Source: Rhynochetos jubatus
Taxonomy: Eukaryota; Chordata; Aves; Eurypygiformes; Rhynochetidae
NCBI GenBank assembly: GCA_027574665.1
Contig: CM050654.1
Location: forward strand, 27,237,722-27,301,721
DNA length: 64,000 nt
Reading direction: 5' to 3'
Under the pieces are notes generated by a model that worked only from the letters and a program-made list of their open reading frames with translations, searched no databases and was not told the DNA's origin. Shown here piece by piece: positions 24,351 to 35,590 of the stretch (position 1 is its first letter; each line of letters begins with the position of its first letter). A program made the position numbers and the translations under genes.

Positions 24351-27300
24351 GTGCCCACAGGAGGGTAAGAGGACTATCCTCCCACTAGCTGCGCCCAGAT
24401 TAGGAATTGTAAACTCACCCACCTGCCTGCCCCATGCCCTTACCTCAGACAAGATGAACAGGACACTGACGGTATGCCTATTCCAGACCAATAGAAACAG
24501 CAGAAAAAAATCATTTAACTACTTGCACTGTACTGGGCAGTTGCTCAGAAAGGCCCAAATATCCCTGGGAAATAACTTCCAGACTGGAAGTATTTTTCCA
24601 ATCCCCAAATGCCTAAAAGGTAACAGCCTCAGGGTGAAAGCAAGAGGCAGCTGTTCAGGGTGACGGTGTATGCTTTGCAAGATGTGCTTGGGTCAGGCAT
24701 GGCTGCTGACAAGCCATGGCCAGGATCCTCCAGGGCCCACCCCACATCCAGAGGTCAATCCTCAAACTTCAGGCCCAGCTTTTAGGAAAACAGAAGAGCA
24801 CTGTACATTCAGGACTCACAGCAAACAGCAGCTCCAGGGAAGTAGGTTAGGGACAACCCCCATCCCCAGCTCCATCACAGGTCTGGGGAGCAGCTGGGCT
24901 GAGGGTCCCTGAAGAAATGACACAGGCTGTCTCCCAGTCAGTCCCTCAGCAAGCAGCACGAAGGAGGAGGCGAGTCTGTGAGGAAAAACAATATCTTTAA
25001 TTAAAACAGTCCCTATGTGACTTCATCACTGCACAACTCTTACTGTCTCTGCCCCACGGAGCTTCTAGTTGGAGTCAGGCAGATCATCTGCTGGGGGTGA
25101 GCAGAGGGGAGCTGCAGTCCCAGCTTGCCAATTTTGTGCAAAATGTAGGCAGTTTTACCCCAGGGACTGTAACATCAGCGAAAGTGCAAGTGAATCTGGT
25201 TACTGGAAAGCCAGGACACAATACACATTTCTGAAGTTTCAGGGGATGATGCTGTCTTAAAGATGATAGGATAGCACGCCAGCTGCTGGCCTTGTAGCAC
25301 TTGGAAAAGAGCTGGGGACAAAGTTCCTGTTTATACAGAAGTGACTGAGTAACCAGTAATTTTGGGAAGGGAGCATTACACACTCCTAAAGAGCAGTCTT
25401 CCACTGGGAGGTTTTCAGTTTGTGGTCAGTTGTTGCAGTGTGAGATTCACGAGCTGCCATCCAACATGCCTCAGGCTCAGGTCATGGCTGAACGGCTCAG
25501 AGAAAGTCCCCCAGAAACAGCAGGGAATGTGGTTCCTGGCAAATGGGAAGCAGATTTGGGACAGGGACGTGACATGCATGTGGAGCCACATAACAGACAC
25601 GCATACAGGCACGGGAGACAAACAGCACCTAGTGAGAAAGTCACACTAAGGCTGGGCACGGCGCTGGGAGCAGATAGCCGGGGGAAGGAGCTCTCCACCA
25701 TAAGCTCTGCCTGCACATCTGGACCCCATCCAGTTGCATGCATACCACACTTTCTCTGTCCTGCCCATGGCTGCAAAATCTGGTCATTTCTTTATCATCT
25801 CTTGTCTTGCTATGGTGGCTTTTGTTGTCCACACCAGGAGCTGAGAGGAGCAGCACTGGCCCGTGTTCTTGAGCAAAAAGAGAAAGGAAGAGCCCACATT
25901 CGCTTTGCCAAGGATCTGGAGTCATGTTCAAACTCATGTTCACGGCAAGTCAGATGTGCTGTGACCATGAGTTTGGAGTGCAGAGGTGGCCACCGGGACA
26001 TCAGTTGGGGGTCCTGATGCATCAGGCAGGTGATGGCCACTCTGGTTGTCCCTTATGGTGAAAACTGCCTGTCAAGGCCGTGCCTTGTCACTCTGCCTTG
26101 TTGAGTGTCACCCATAGCCCTCATGCAGGCTGAGATCCTGCAAGAGGGGTGTTGTCTCAGCAGGCCTTGTCTAGGGGCTCCTGAAGACAAGGACCTCTCA
26201 GTAAATTCATGCTGGGGAGCCAGGAGACCCATCTCAACCAATGCTGAGCCAAGCAGCTGGCAGCATTTGGGGCCCTGTGGCTAGGGGACAGGATGGTGAG
26301 GAAGGTTGCTTGCTGAAAGGAAGGTTGCTCACAGTGCAAAGGCAATGGGGTTTTAGCTGATGCAAAACTACCTTCCCCCCACTAAGGACTCCATCCTTCC
26401 ACATCCACCTCATTTTATCAGTTTAATGATAAGCTCCAGGCTTATCATGTTTGGCCCAAGTTTCCACTTGTGCTGAGCTAAAGCAGAGCAAACTCAGTGG
26501 CACTGAGGGAGGACAAATCTCATTTTTATGAGTGTCAGGTTGCTCTCACCAGGTGATGCTGTGGCTGCAGTTCCCCTTGGCCTTTTTGCAGCCAGGATCT
26601 CATTCATGTTTCTTTTCTTTTCTGTAGACCTTTAAGGCAAAGCTGAAAGATCACCCTGGAATCTTGGCTTCCAAAATGTCAAATCCCTGCTACAACCCTT
26701 CTTTAAATGTTGGGGGGTTTTTTTAATTAAATTACATTAAAAAAAAAAAATCATCCTGAAGCTCCAGCTTGAGCACTGATTCAAAGGACAAACCTGCAAG
26801 AAGGGCTGGCTAGTGATTAACAGGAAGGAGGCAATTCTCCATGGGCTGCAGAGTGCTCAGGTGTTAGGAATTCTGGGTGGGAACCCAAGCCCAGCCTCTT
26901 GGAAGAGATAGTTGCTGGTACAGTAGTTGCTTGAAGTCTCAATATCTAAGCAAAAAATGAATACATCTCTCCATGCAGAAAATATCGCTGCTGATATATC
27001 CAGCTCCACCAGTTTACAGCTTTCCTACATTTGCCCTGGACATTGGCCAAGTAGCGTACACTGAATGTAAAACATTGCAGGTTTGTGATTGTTTTCCTTG
27101 CTTTTTCAAGATCCAAAGTCAGAGACAGGACTTTTTTACTTTTCTACTTATTTTTCCCAAAGGGCAGAGACAAAGATATTCCTTATGTGAAGAAGCTGAG
27201 ATCCTGAAAAGATTTTTGCCTTTGCATGCATGGCTTTACATGTCCCCCTTGCTCAGCTCTGAGAAGTGTTCTGCTTTAAAAGAATAACATGGCGTGCAGA

Positions 27301-28425
27301 TGCCTATAAATGGAAGATGAAATTGTTACTATTAAGCCTGGGCCCTGCCAAGGCAAACAAGTGCAGGGCAAACTGTGTGTGCAAAGGAAAGGAGCTGAGA
27401 AAACTTGAAGTCAGCTGAATCATAACTTCACTTTAATTTTAACATCACTTAAAACTACATAAACACAGCCATCTTATTAATAACAAAGCTAGCTCCTCAG
27501 TAGAGCTGTTGTTTGGAAAGCCAAGCCCCTGCACATGGGTGCAATGGGAGGAATGTTGCAGATGAGACATGCCTTCCAAAGCTGTGTTTTAAATTTAAAA
27601 TAGTTGGGATGTCTGAGACGCAGCAACTTTGCAGGAGCCACGAATAGCATGTGATGTCTCTGATGCAGTTCACCAGGGTCCCGACCTTCACGAGGCCAGG
27701 AGTTTGTCACGACAGGCGCAAGGAAGAAGAGCACGGCAGGGACAGCTTCTACCTGTCCATGAACGGGACAATGCTCACAAATCCGAGGCTGCCCAGCCTG
27801 ACTTTCTGCTTTCCTAGTGGAGGATGATGTGTTAAGACACTTTCATTCTCCTTTCAGGCTTTGCAAGAGCTGTCAGTATGACCTTGAATGAGTAAATTGT
27901 GCGTGCACACATTTTAAGGTACACACACCCGCTTGGCGCATGCAGAAGCCGATGGGAAGCAGCAGTATAAATCCCCAGTGCATTTCTCCACCTACAGGTT
28001 TGACTTGCCTGTTGAGGGTTTTCTGTGGGATACTCGGACCCTCACATTTTGCCAAAGAGAGCAGGCTCTGGGGGGAGCACCGTCATGAATGCATATAGTT
28101 CAGACCTATGCTCTGCTATTCAGTGAAATGGAGAAATTACCACTTTGTTAATTAGCAGCTGAAAGTGATAAAGTTGCAGAAATGGTGTGCAGGAGTGTTG
28201 AGATACATCGTAGCAGACAGCGGAGCACGGCAAAACATTTTTACTGTTGTCTTGCAGGAGTGGTTTGGTGTCTGCTGTGATCTGATAATCTCAGGGTGAG
28301 GAGTGAAAATACACTGGTACAAGGCTTGTTCTTTATTACTTCTGACATTTTATAAAGGCAAGCTGGCTCAGAAACTCCCCTAATATATAGCCCCTGAAGC
28401 ACAGATGCAATTCCTAACGCATTCC
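24351..28425. other. non-coding, unique-looking sequence
   Basis: No gene is recognised. A 195-codon plus frame at 25430-26017 overlaps several minus frames of about 100 codons and is unrecognised. At 26300-26329 'ggaaggttgct' occurs twice 19 bases apart. T- and A-rich patches lie at 26717-26750, including A12 at 26739-26750. Confidence 0.55.
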
Positions 28426-28478
28426 TAATGAAACTCCCCTGACTTCCATGGCCTTGTGTTAAGACTGGATTTGGCCCC
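28426..28478. repeat. fragment resembling a sauropsid interspersed repeat
   Basis: The segment contains 'actcccctgacttccatgg' followed about 15 bases later by 'gactggatttggcccc'. This order and spacing match a high-copy sequence I recall from turtle and archosaur genomes (an attgacttcaatgg core followed by ggatttggccc). I cannot name the family from memory with certainty. Weaker echoes of the first half occur near 48272 and 55268. Confidence 0.35.
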
Positions 28479-29666
28479 GTCAGTAAAGTACACTTAGATT
28501 TCCAAACTGAAAACTGCCACTGGATTCCAGAGAGACTTGAAAAACTCCCAGAGCACTGGAGTGCAGCAGTGAGATTTATGCTTTTCCCTGACTTTTCACT
28601 ACTCAGTAATACATTTGTATGGCCAAAGTAAAGCCAGATCTGGCATTCTCCACTCCCGATTTCTCTACTACCCAGGGAACTACATGACAGTGTAGACTGG
28701 AACAGTAATGTTCTAAGCCCCAGAAGAGCTTTTTGGGGGTATTTTCACAGCCTGTGGAAAGAATGCATACATGGATATTTGAAATATAAGGACTTGACAC
28801 TTTAGCTCACCCCAGTCTGGAGAGCCACTGGTGACACAGGTTCCTGTGCAAAGGCAGAGATGTGTAGCCAAAAAAAACTCCTTCTGATATTTATTTGTAG
28901 GAAAGTAGCACCTCTAGCTTCCAAGTGGATGAAGGATGAGGGTTTATTAGGTATTCTTTTTACCCACTGCCAAAACCAGTCCCAGCTCTGGAAGAGGATG
29001 ACCACTAAACAGATAAGACAAACAGGTGAAAGAAGGAAAGAGGCACAGGGCAGGTCAGACAGAGCCAGAGCATCCCAGCAGTGGCTCAAGGCTTCTCAGC
29101 AGCACAGGGATACTGGCTGTTGCTGCCGCAGTCCTGAGGCAGGAGCATGGGGACAAGAAGCAGCAGAGCTGGGTCTGGGAGACAAGGCGGGCTTAGTTGC
29201 TCCTTCTGTTGCCTGGGGGGGTGAGAGAGGTGGGGGTTGCATTTCCCTCAGCCTTACACACTGCCCCACAGACCATGATGACCCCTTGGGGTCAGCTGCA
29301 AACTTCCTGGAGGTCGCATAGATCTTCCATGCAGCCCTCAAAAGCCAGCTGAGAATACTTCGGGGAAACTTCCCTGGCATCCTCATCCGTCCTGTCACAT
29401 CCCTTTTGCTTGCTGGTGGGGCTGGCTGAAGGCTCTCGATCACTCCCACCACTGCACTCACAGGTGTCACTCTCCTTCAAGCCTCCCTTCTTGCCTAATG
29501 CTAGGAGGAATCCTGAAGTCTGAGTCCTGCTGTTAGCAGCAACCACATCCCCAAACCTCCCGTGAGTGTATCAAGAACAAGGGATGCTTTCACTGCTTGT
29601 GACAGGGCTTTGGAGCAGAGGATTGCAGTACAGCAATATTTCTCACCCAGTTATGCATGAAGCACT
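28479..29666. other. non-coding, nothing recognised
   Basis: No gene is recognised. The largest frame is 153 codons on the plus strand (28860-29321) in GC-richer DNA. It is glycine-, alanine- and arginine-rich towards its end and matches nothing I know. Confidence 0.55.
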
Positions 29667-29693
29667 GTCATTTCACTGTTATTGTGAAATGAC
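29667..29693. other. perfect 10-bp inverted repeat (hairpin)
   Basis: GTCATTTCAC at 29667-29676 is followed after a seven-base spacer by its exact reverse complement GTGAAATGAC at 29684-29693. The pairing does not extend cleanly beyond the arms. It is too short for a typical microRNA precursor. It could be a paired binding site or a chance palindrome. Confidence 0.6.
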
Positions 29694-30137
29694 TGCAAAT
29701 TATTAATTGTAATAGTTCATGTTCTCATATGCAAACATACAGCCAAATGGGGAAAATAATAAGAGGAACATGCAGGGGACAGTCTTCTTTTTAGTAAGCT
29801 GTGAATGAAAATAATTGTGGCCACATGGACAAAATGGTGTCTGGCTTTTCTCTTTTAGGAGCGGTTGTCATATTACCAAAGGTTAAAAAGCCCAGAATGA
29901 GCAGGTCTCCAGAGGCCTTTCTGAGCTTCATTTGTATGACTTTATAATCTGAAAATGACTTGGTTTCTTTTTTTTTTTCCACTTTTGTACTGCTGTTTTC
30001 TGTCTATTCCCATTGTCTAGATGCATTCATGGGCAGCTTGCACCCAGCTATTCTTGTGCCAACATTGTATTCGAGTTAAATAGCTCTCTTTCCTCCCCAG
30101 CATTTAGGCCCCTGATGTGTCTGTGGCAGCCAGTCTT

Positions 30138-30280
30138 ACCCTTTTCAGCCTTCATTTCACTAAACTCAACAAGCTAAACTCTTCCAGCCATCTGAAACAT
30201 GAGTGTGCTCTTCTCTGGGCTATTGCAGGGCCCCTCCTTTGCAACTCCTCTTCCTTTTATGTTGGTGGGATTATGGCAGT
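30138..30280 (-). mobile_element. CR1-like LINE fragment
   Basis: The plus strand reads as a diverged copy of the inverted CR1 3' region: 'ctaaactcaacaagctaaac', then 'tcttccagcc', 'gtgctcttctctgg', 'cccctcctttgcaactcctc' and 'ttatgttggtggg' follow one another in the expected order. In birds and reptiles the matching inverted CR1 text has the elements 'aggctgaacaagccca', 'ctcagcc', 'cctcctctgg' and 'ttatgttggggg'. CR1 is the main LINE family of sauropsids. The copy is old and incomplete, and no octamer 3' end was found nearby. Confidence 0.45.
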
Positions 30281-32103
30281 TCTGCCAGGATTTGCTGCCC
30301 AGAAAATATTGTCTAAGTGAAAGTTACCTAGTGGAAGTTGGATGCAAAGAGAAATGGGAATTGGTGGGAAGATGAACACCACTATAACAGCATTTTCTAG
30401 TAGCAGAACTGGCTATATATAATAGGGATATTATTGCTGTCACGGTTCTTCTCTGTTTTGTACACAGCTCAGTGGTTCAGACAGTCAAGGCTACTAATCA
30501 ATTCATTTCTTTATTCCTGGTTTGGTATTTCTCACCATAGTTTACCCAGACCCCAGACTTCGAACCGAATGACAGCATCCCACTCTACCAAGGCAGATCA
30601 TCTGCCCTGCAAACATTGCAGCCAATATGAACCTGCTACCCTTGGGCTCCGTATGCTCCCCAGAGATCTATTCTGATGTCAAATCCCAGTTTCCAAGCTT
30701 TCTCTTTAGGCACCTCCTGGGTAGTGGCACAAACTGGTGAGGCACCATCTTTCTTTCAGATGACAGGCCCTCTCTGAGCCACCAAAACACAGTCAGAGTA
30801 TGAAGAAGGATTTACTTTGCACTGGGTTCTTAACAGCAAAACCATATGGAGGTCAAGGTAAGGATGTGCCACTGCTTGTAGAGGACAGAGAGCAAACATC
30901 TTGCTCCTATCCAGCTGGGGAACAGCAGTAGCTGTGAAGGAAAAGAAGAGAAGGCAGCTACTGAGTTTTGAAAAGCCACCATGTACTAAAAAAATATAGC
31001 TGCATTTAAAGAGAAAGGGGAAACTAACACTCCTGGAAGGATTTCATTGTTTGCATTTGTAAGACACTAGGCATTTTTAATGATGTGTTAATGATCATAT
31101 TCTATCCAGATGGGATTCATCACACTACCCTTTCTCTATTTAAAAATTTAGCATTCAGTCTTAGCTGGCCATTTAGGAACCCCTCTCTGCTGAAGGGCAG
31201 GAGATCTGTCACTTTCCAAGAATGCTCTCTATGACAGAGGGGATGCACTGCCATCCAGAGCTGTCAGCCTCTTTCCACACGCTGTAACAACACATCCAAG
31301 CTCCATCCCAGCTGTGCCTCGCAATCGTCCCTTAAGCAATGGTCACTCTCTCCTGTCGTAGCCAGGGATTGGAAAAAAAAAAACTTGGATTGTCCCAGAG
31401 TTAGAAGCCAAGTCAAAATTAGATGATGGGAATCCCATTGTTAATGCTGGTGAACAATAGATACACACAGTCTCACAGGATCAGAAACACATCCCCGATT
31501 GCATGTCGCATATTGTTCTCCCTGCTCTTTGAGATTCATATACTTGCAGCCAACTTTAAGCTCAGGAAAATAATATTTGCAACTTCTTTTCCTTATAAAT
31601 TGCCCTTCCTACCTCCAAAAAATGCTACTGAGCATCTTCCACACTCTGCTACCCTGGGTCAGACTTGAAAGGGTTGATTAAGGGCAAAAATCTGTGGGCA
31701 TTAGTTGGTGGGTGAACCAAGATATCCCAAAGGTCCCTGGTGGTATACACTGCTCACTAGTGCCGAGACAGGACCATCCTGTGTGAAATTATGCTCTTTT
31801 TACTCTCTGTTACATTGGGCAGCCCAAACTGAAAACCTTCAAAATCCTGAGTCATCGTTGAAGATGGCAGTCTTTATTTTAAATACTTCGGGTAGGGACT
31901 GCAAGCATTGGCTTGCACGACTACTGCCTCTATTTTTGGTTCTTCAGCCCGCAATAAACAGGACTATAGAAAGGCAGAGCTAAATCAAGAGGCCTGGCCC
32001 CTACCTTCACAGCCATTTCTGTCATTCATTGACTGATGCAAATCATCTTAAAACCTGATAGCGGTTTTTACCGGTGCTATACCCATGGTGGACATGCTCC
32101 AGA
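30281..32103. other. non-coding, nothing recognised
   Basis: No gene is recognised between the two CR1-like fragments. Open frames are at most about 92 codons (31705-31983 plus), and none is recognised. There is an A-rich run near 31373-31383. Confidence 0.55.
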
Positions 32104-32152
32104 ACTCCTCCCCTCTGTTGATTAGAAAACCTCTCCTAATTTCTAGTTTCTA
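32104..32152 (-). mobile_element. CR1-like LINE fragment (short)
   Basis: The string around 'ctcctaatttctagtttct' followed by 'aaggccattc' matches the inverted CR1 text 'ttcctaatatctaatctaaa ... ggccattcc' in order and spacing. Only about 50 bases can be matched, and a long T-rich run (32180-32209) follows. It has the same orientation as the fragment at 30138 but lies out of order relative to it, so it is probably a separate insertion. Confidence 0.35.
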
Positions 32153-32179
32153 AGGCCATTCATGGCTAATTCTGAAGCC

Positions 32180-32209
32180 TTTTTTTTTCTTTTTTTTCTT
32201 TTTTTTTTT
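32180..32209. repeat. interrupted poly-T tract
   Basis: Thirty bases consist of T with three C interruptions. It is a simple low-complexity tract directly downstream of the short CR1-like piece. Confidence 0.8.
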
Positions 32210-33156
32210 CTCTAATCTCTGTATGAATAACTCCCAGCAGCCTGGATGGTTTGTTAGCAGGGCTGTAAGTCGTCCCCCATTGAAGGCCTTGAGAACCCCA
32301 GACTTTGGCTCAAATAGAATCACCACTAATGGCATTTGCTGTTTTTCATGGGGAAGGAGAGTGGACTTTGTGGTTCAGATGTTGCTGTGACCCCACTGCT
32401 GTGTTGGAAGACACATTTTTGTGTAACAGCCGTTTTATCTACAGCATTAGTCAGAGCTGACTTTTCTCTGTCCTTTGTCCCAGGGCTCCGTTTTTTGGCA
32501 CCACCTGACATTTGACTCAAGAATCAGTCAGTATTTCCACAATGATTAACCCACCGATTGTCAGCATTCATAGCTCGGTGTTAAATATGGGAATACTTTG
32601 ATTGCACAGATGCCAAGTGACCGTTGCTAACCAAATAAAAACGTGTCTTGAAAGCCACCCTCCCAGGCACCCTCCGTGCCACAGGGTGACCTCAGGAGGC
32701 AATCAGGAGCGCTCTTGCTTTTGACACTTCCAATGCAATTATTACAGTTCAGAGCAAAATATGTGATTGGACTCTTTGGAAATTTCAAGGAAAGAGTTAA
32801 AAAAAATAAAAAGGAGAAATTTTGGTGCTGGAAGAATCTGAAGGAAATTACATTTTCAAGGGAATTTAGTTTCTTGAAATACAATGTTCTGTTCAACTTT
32901 AAGCCATTTTCTGTCCCTTTTGAAGCCAATTTTCTTCTCCAGAAATGCCAGCAGTTTTCATTTTTGGCTCCTCTGAAAGGCATAGGGATTTTTTTTTTTT
33001 TAATCTTATGAATTTTTTCAAAAGAAAATGTGGAGCCAGTAAGTTATTTCAAACAAACAAATGAAAAAATAACAAAAAGTCCTTGATTATAAACTGAAAC
33101 ATTTCAGGTTTTCTTCTTCCCACCGCCCAAAAAAAATTAAGAAGAATTTTGAGATT
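32210..33156. other. non-coding, nothing recognised
   Basis: No gene is recognised. Overlapping plus and minus frames of 111-118 codons at 32627-33011 encode nothing I recognise, and part of them is A/T-driven low complexity. The part from about 32530 to 32780 looks like high-information unique sequence of the kind often seen in conserved non-coding elements, but conservation cannot be judged here. Confidence 0.45.
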
Positions 33157-33170
33157 TCTCTCTCTCTCTC
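33157..33170. repeat. TC dinucleotide run
   Basis: A perfect run of seven TC units follows a short T-rich lead-in. It is below the length usually strongly polymorphic. Confidence 0.7.
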
Positions 33171-33338
33171 CATGTTTTTTTTATTAAAGAAACTTCCATC
33201 TGGGAAGTGTTTCTGGGAGCTAATCAGAGGTGCTGTGCAGATTACAGGTGCAGCAGGGCAGCTACTTGCTGTGGAAAGACAGTGAGCTGGGAAATCTCTC
33301 TCTTTTTAATTAATTTCTGTCTCTTCCTTTTCGCTTAG

Positions 33339-33389
33339 GCAGACAGCAAGAAGCGCAATGCCAGGAAAAAGCCAAATACTTCAGCATAA
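33339..33389 (+). other. candidate terminal exon segment, basic peptide
   Basis: A long pyrimidine tract (about 33311-33336, mainly T and C) ends in TAG at 33336-33338 and forms a good splice acceptor. From the acceptor one frame reads 16 codons, ADSKKRNARKKPNTSA, then the stop TAA at 33387. The run is rich in lysine and arginine, like a nuclear targeting tail. A second frame is open from the acceptor to a stop at 33488. I do not recognise either peptide. It may be the last coding exon of a gene that extends upstream, a lncRNA exon, or chance. Confidence 0.15.
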
Positions 33390-34240
33390 GAATTGATAAA
33401 GGCATGAGAATTCCTCCTTATCTTGGGCGCCCTGCATCCTGCAAGAAGGGAAACCAGCTCTTTTCTTCCATGATTGCTGTTCTATGTTAAGTGATTCACT
33501 ACACTGAGTATGATGGAGCAAAACTTTCCTGGTATCCTGCAAGTCATGGAGAGACACTACGAAGAGGATGCAGTGATAACCAGCTCAATCAGGAGAGGAA
33601 AGAATATGGTCCCAAGGCTCAGAATATTCAAGGCTGGAAGAGTCTGCTGGAAGAGAGCAAAAAAGCAGGTCAGAATATGGACCTGCCACTCCAGTGATGC
33701 AACTCTGACCTGGAATGACCTCATATATGGGTCCAGGAGATCACGGGATGTTTGTAAAATAGATCTTCTCTCTTGTGTAAGCAAGAGGATAAAATTATCC
33801 TGGCAGCAGCTGTTGTTTCCCAGAATGAGGATCAAGGCTGGGCTGTTTTTCCTGCAGTATTCAAGACATCAGGCTTTCCTATCCCCATGGTGCTGCGGTT
33901 GCTGTCCTGTGCAAGTGGTCTCAAACATGCAGACGTACACATTTCTCACTGACACAGTATCCATGATAGTGTGGCATAAGGTTCCTCTTAACATCTCACT
34001 CTACGTAAATCTGCGTCCTTACTCACTTCCGCAACATAAAACACAGTAGGTGGAAGAATAGGGAATGCAGAGAAAATAAGGGAAGACAGAAGAGAAAAAC
34101 AGAGTAAATCAAGCGACTTTGGCAATATAACACCGTCTTGCAGCATGCCCAGGACTTGAGTGACAGACAGGGTTGAAGCTTGTTTACAAAGCTAGAAGTT
34201 AAGTCCCATCTCCAGCTTTTTAAGAGGACATGGACTTGCC
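33390..34240. other. non-coding or exon-adjacent sequence
   Basis: A 179-codon plus-strand frame (33510-34049) lies between the candidate acceptor and the CpG-dense patch. Its product has no motif I can place, and it overlaps a minus frame of 92 codons. If a transcript exists here, this could be part of an exon or 3' UTR. Confidence 0.35.
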
Positions 34241-34512
34241 CGAAGTCTCTATCCAAACGCGTGCTCAGCTAGCGCAGTGAGGACAGATCCCATCGGCGAG
34301 GGTGGCAGACGGTCATTTAGCCGGCTGGGAGAGGAAGGAGAGTGGTTGGAAGAACAGATGTCTCACCACGTGATGCCCGACAACCCGGCACCGCGGGGGG
34401 AGATGAGAGAGAGGGAGCCACGTGGGGTTCCCACTCCAGCAGGTTGTGGGCTTCTCTGGGACTTGCTGCTCGCCGGCTGGCTGCCATCCCACACAACCCG
34501 CTCAACCTCACG
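34241..34512. promoter_or_regulatory. small CpG-dense patch with two CACGTG boxes
   Basis: By hand count there are 18 CpG dinucleotides in about 272 bases, whereas the surrounding DNA has long stretches with almost none. The patch is visibly GC-rich and holds two CACGTG E-boxes, at 34367-34372 and 34419-34424, both within CCACGTG. CpG clusters of this kind often mark promoters or unmethylated regulatory elements in vertebrates. No TATA box or clear downstream first exon was recognised. An 80-codon plus frame (34277-34519) spans it without recognisable content. Confidence 0.4.
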
Positions 34513-35490
34513 TTGGTAGGTCAGGCATTAGCTCAGCAAAGATAAAGTGCCTTTCCACCATGCCATGAAACCACACTGCTCCCTCTTCCCCCTCCAAAAG
34601 AGTCCACATTTTATTTTCCTGGGCAAAGAGGAGGGTGAGTAATAGATTTGCTTTGTTACTGGCAGTGCTGGCCATCGAAGTGTGGATCTGCATCTGCTCC
34701 TGAGATAAATCAGAGGAGATGGCAGGGTGGTCGGGTGAGCATCTGACCAGAGCTTTAACAGTGCATTTAATTTACAGTCAGGGGTAAGGTTTAATATTTC
34801 CGTCCTTCTGTAACTACACCCATGTGACATCCCCCCACCTGTCTCCTGGGAAGTTGGGCTAATTGCCACGGGCTGAGGAGCCGAGCCCAAACTGATTTTA
34901 CAGGGCATTGCTGTCAAGCGTGGCTGTGGGCAGAAGCATTAGGCGTTAAGATGTCACAGTAAGGGCCTCAGCTATCAACATCTCAGGAGCAAGCAAACAC
35001 CTGGCTGGCTAGGTTGCATTTATTGCCATATAAAAGTTTACTTGGATTTTAAAGAGATGTGCAGCCAGATGCTGTCTAGGGCAGGTAAGATGCAGCAAGC
35101 TTCCAGTTTCAGTCTGTCCATCACGACCTGGCTGCTAGAACACCTCCATTACCCAGACCCAGTGTCCCTTTTGTGTGTCCCATCCTTGGGGCACTCTCCT
35201 CACCACACACTCCCAGCACCTCCCAATCCCATAACACTGGCAGAGTTTCCCTCCTTGAGGCTCAAGCAGAAGAGCATCACTTCCATCCTGTCCATAACAT
35301 CACGTTGCAGCGGTTTGTGGATTTCTCCAGTGACCAGGGCAGTGTGTCCAGACTCATGACTCACTGTGGGTGGGAGCAGGGGACAGTGAGGGTGTCTGTC
35401 AGCGGTGGGAAAGCTCTGCCTCCCTCTCCCCACAGTTGCCTGCTGGGCTTATGGGAATAATGCCCTGGAGTACGCCGCGGCTGGCTGGAT
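34513..35490. other. non-coding, nothing recognised
   Basis: No gene is recognised. Frames of 129 codons (minus, 34528-34917) and 105 codons (plus, 35042-35359) match nothing I know. Confidence 0.5.
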
Positions 35491-35590
35491 TATCAAAGAT
35501 CTTCAGCTGAGATCTTTTCACACGGTGCAAAGTGCCAGCTGCTGAACAGCTAACCTGATATTGAAGGACACATTGCATTTCAGTCTCTGA
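35491..35590. promoter_or_regulatory. candidate enhancer, palindromic core
   Basis: AAAGATCT at 35495-35502 and AGATCTTT at 35510-35517 form a perfect 8-bp inverted repeat around a CAGCTG E-box (35504-35509). The string ATCAAAG, a TCF/LEF-type core, overlaps the left arm. CAGCTG recurs downstream, together with 'ggtgcaaagtgcca', which resembles a nuclear-receptor site. The clustering in about 100 bases suggests a regulatory element. Binding is inferred from motifs only. Confidence 0.25.
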
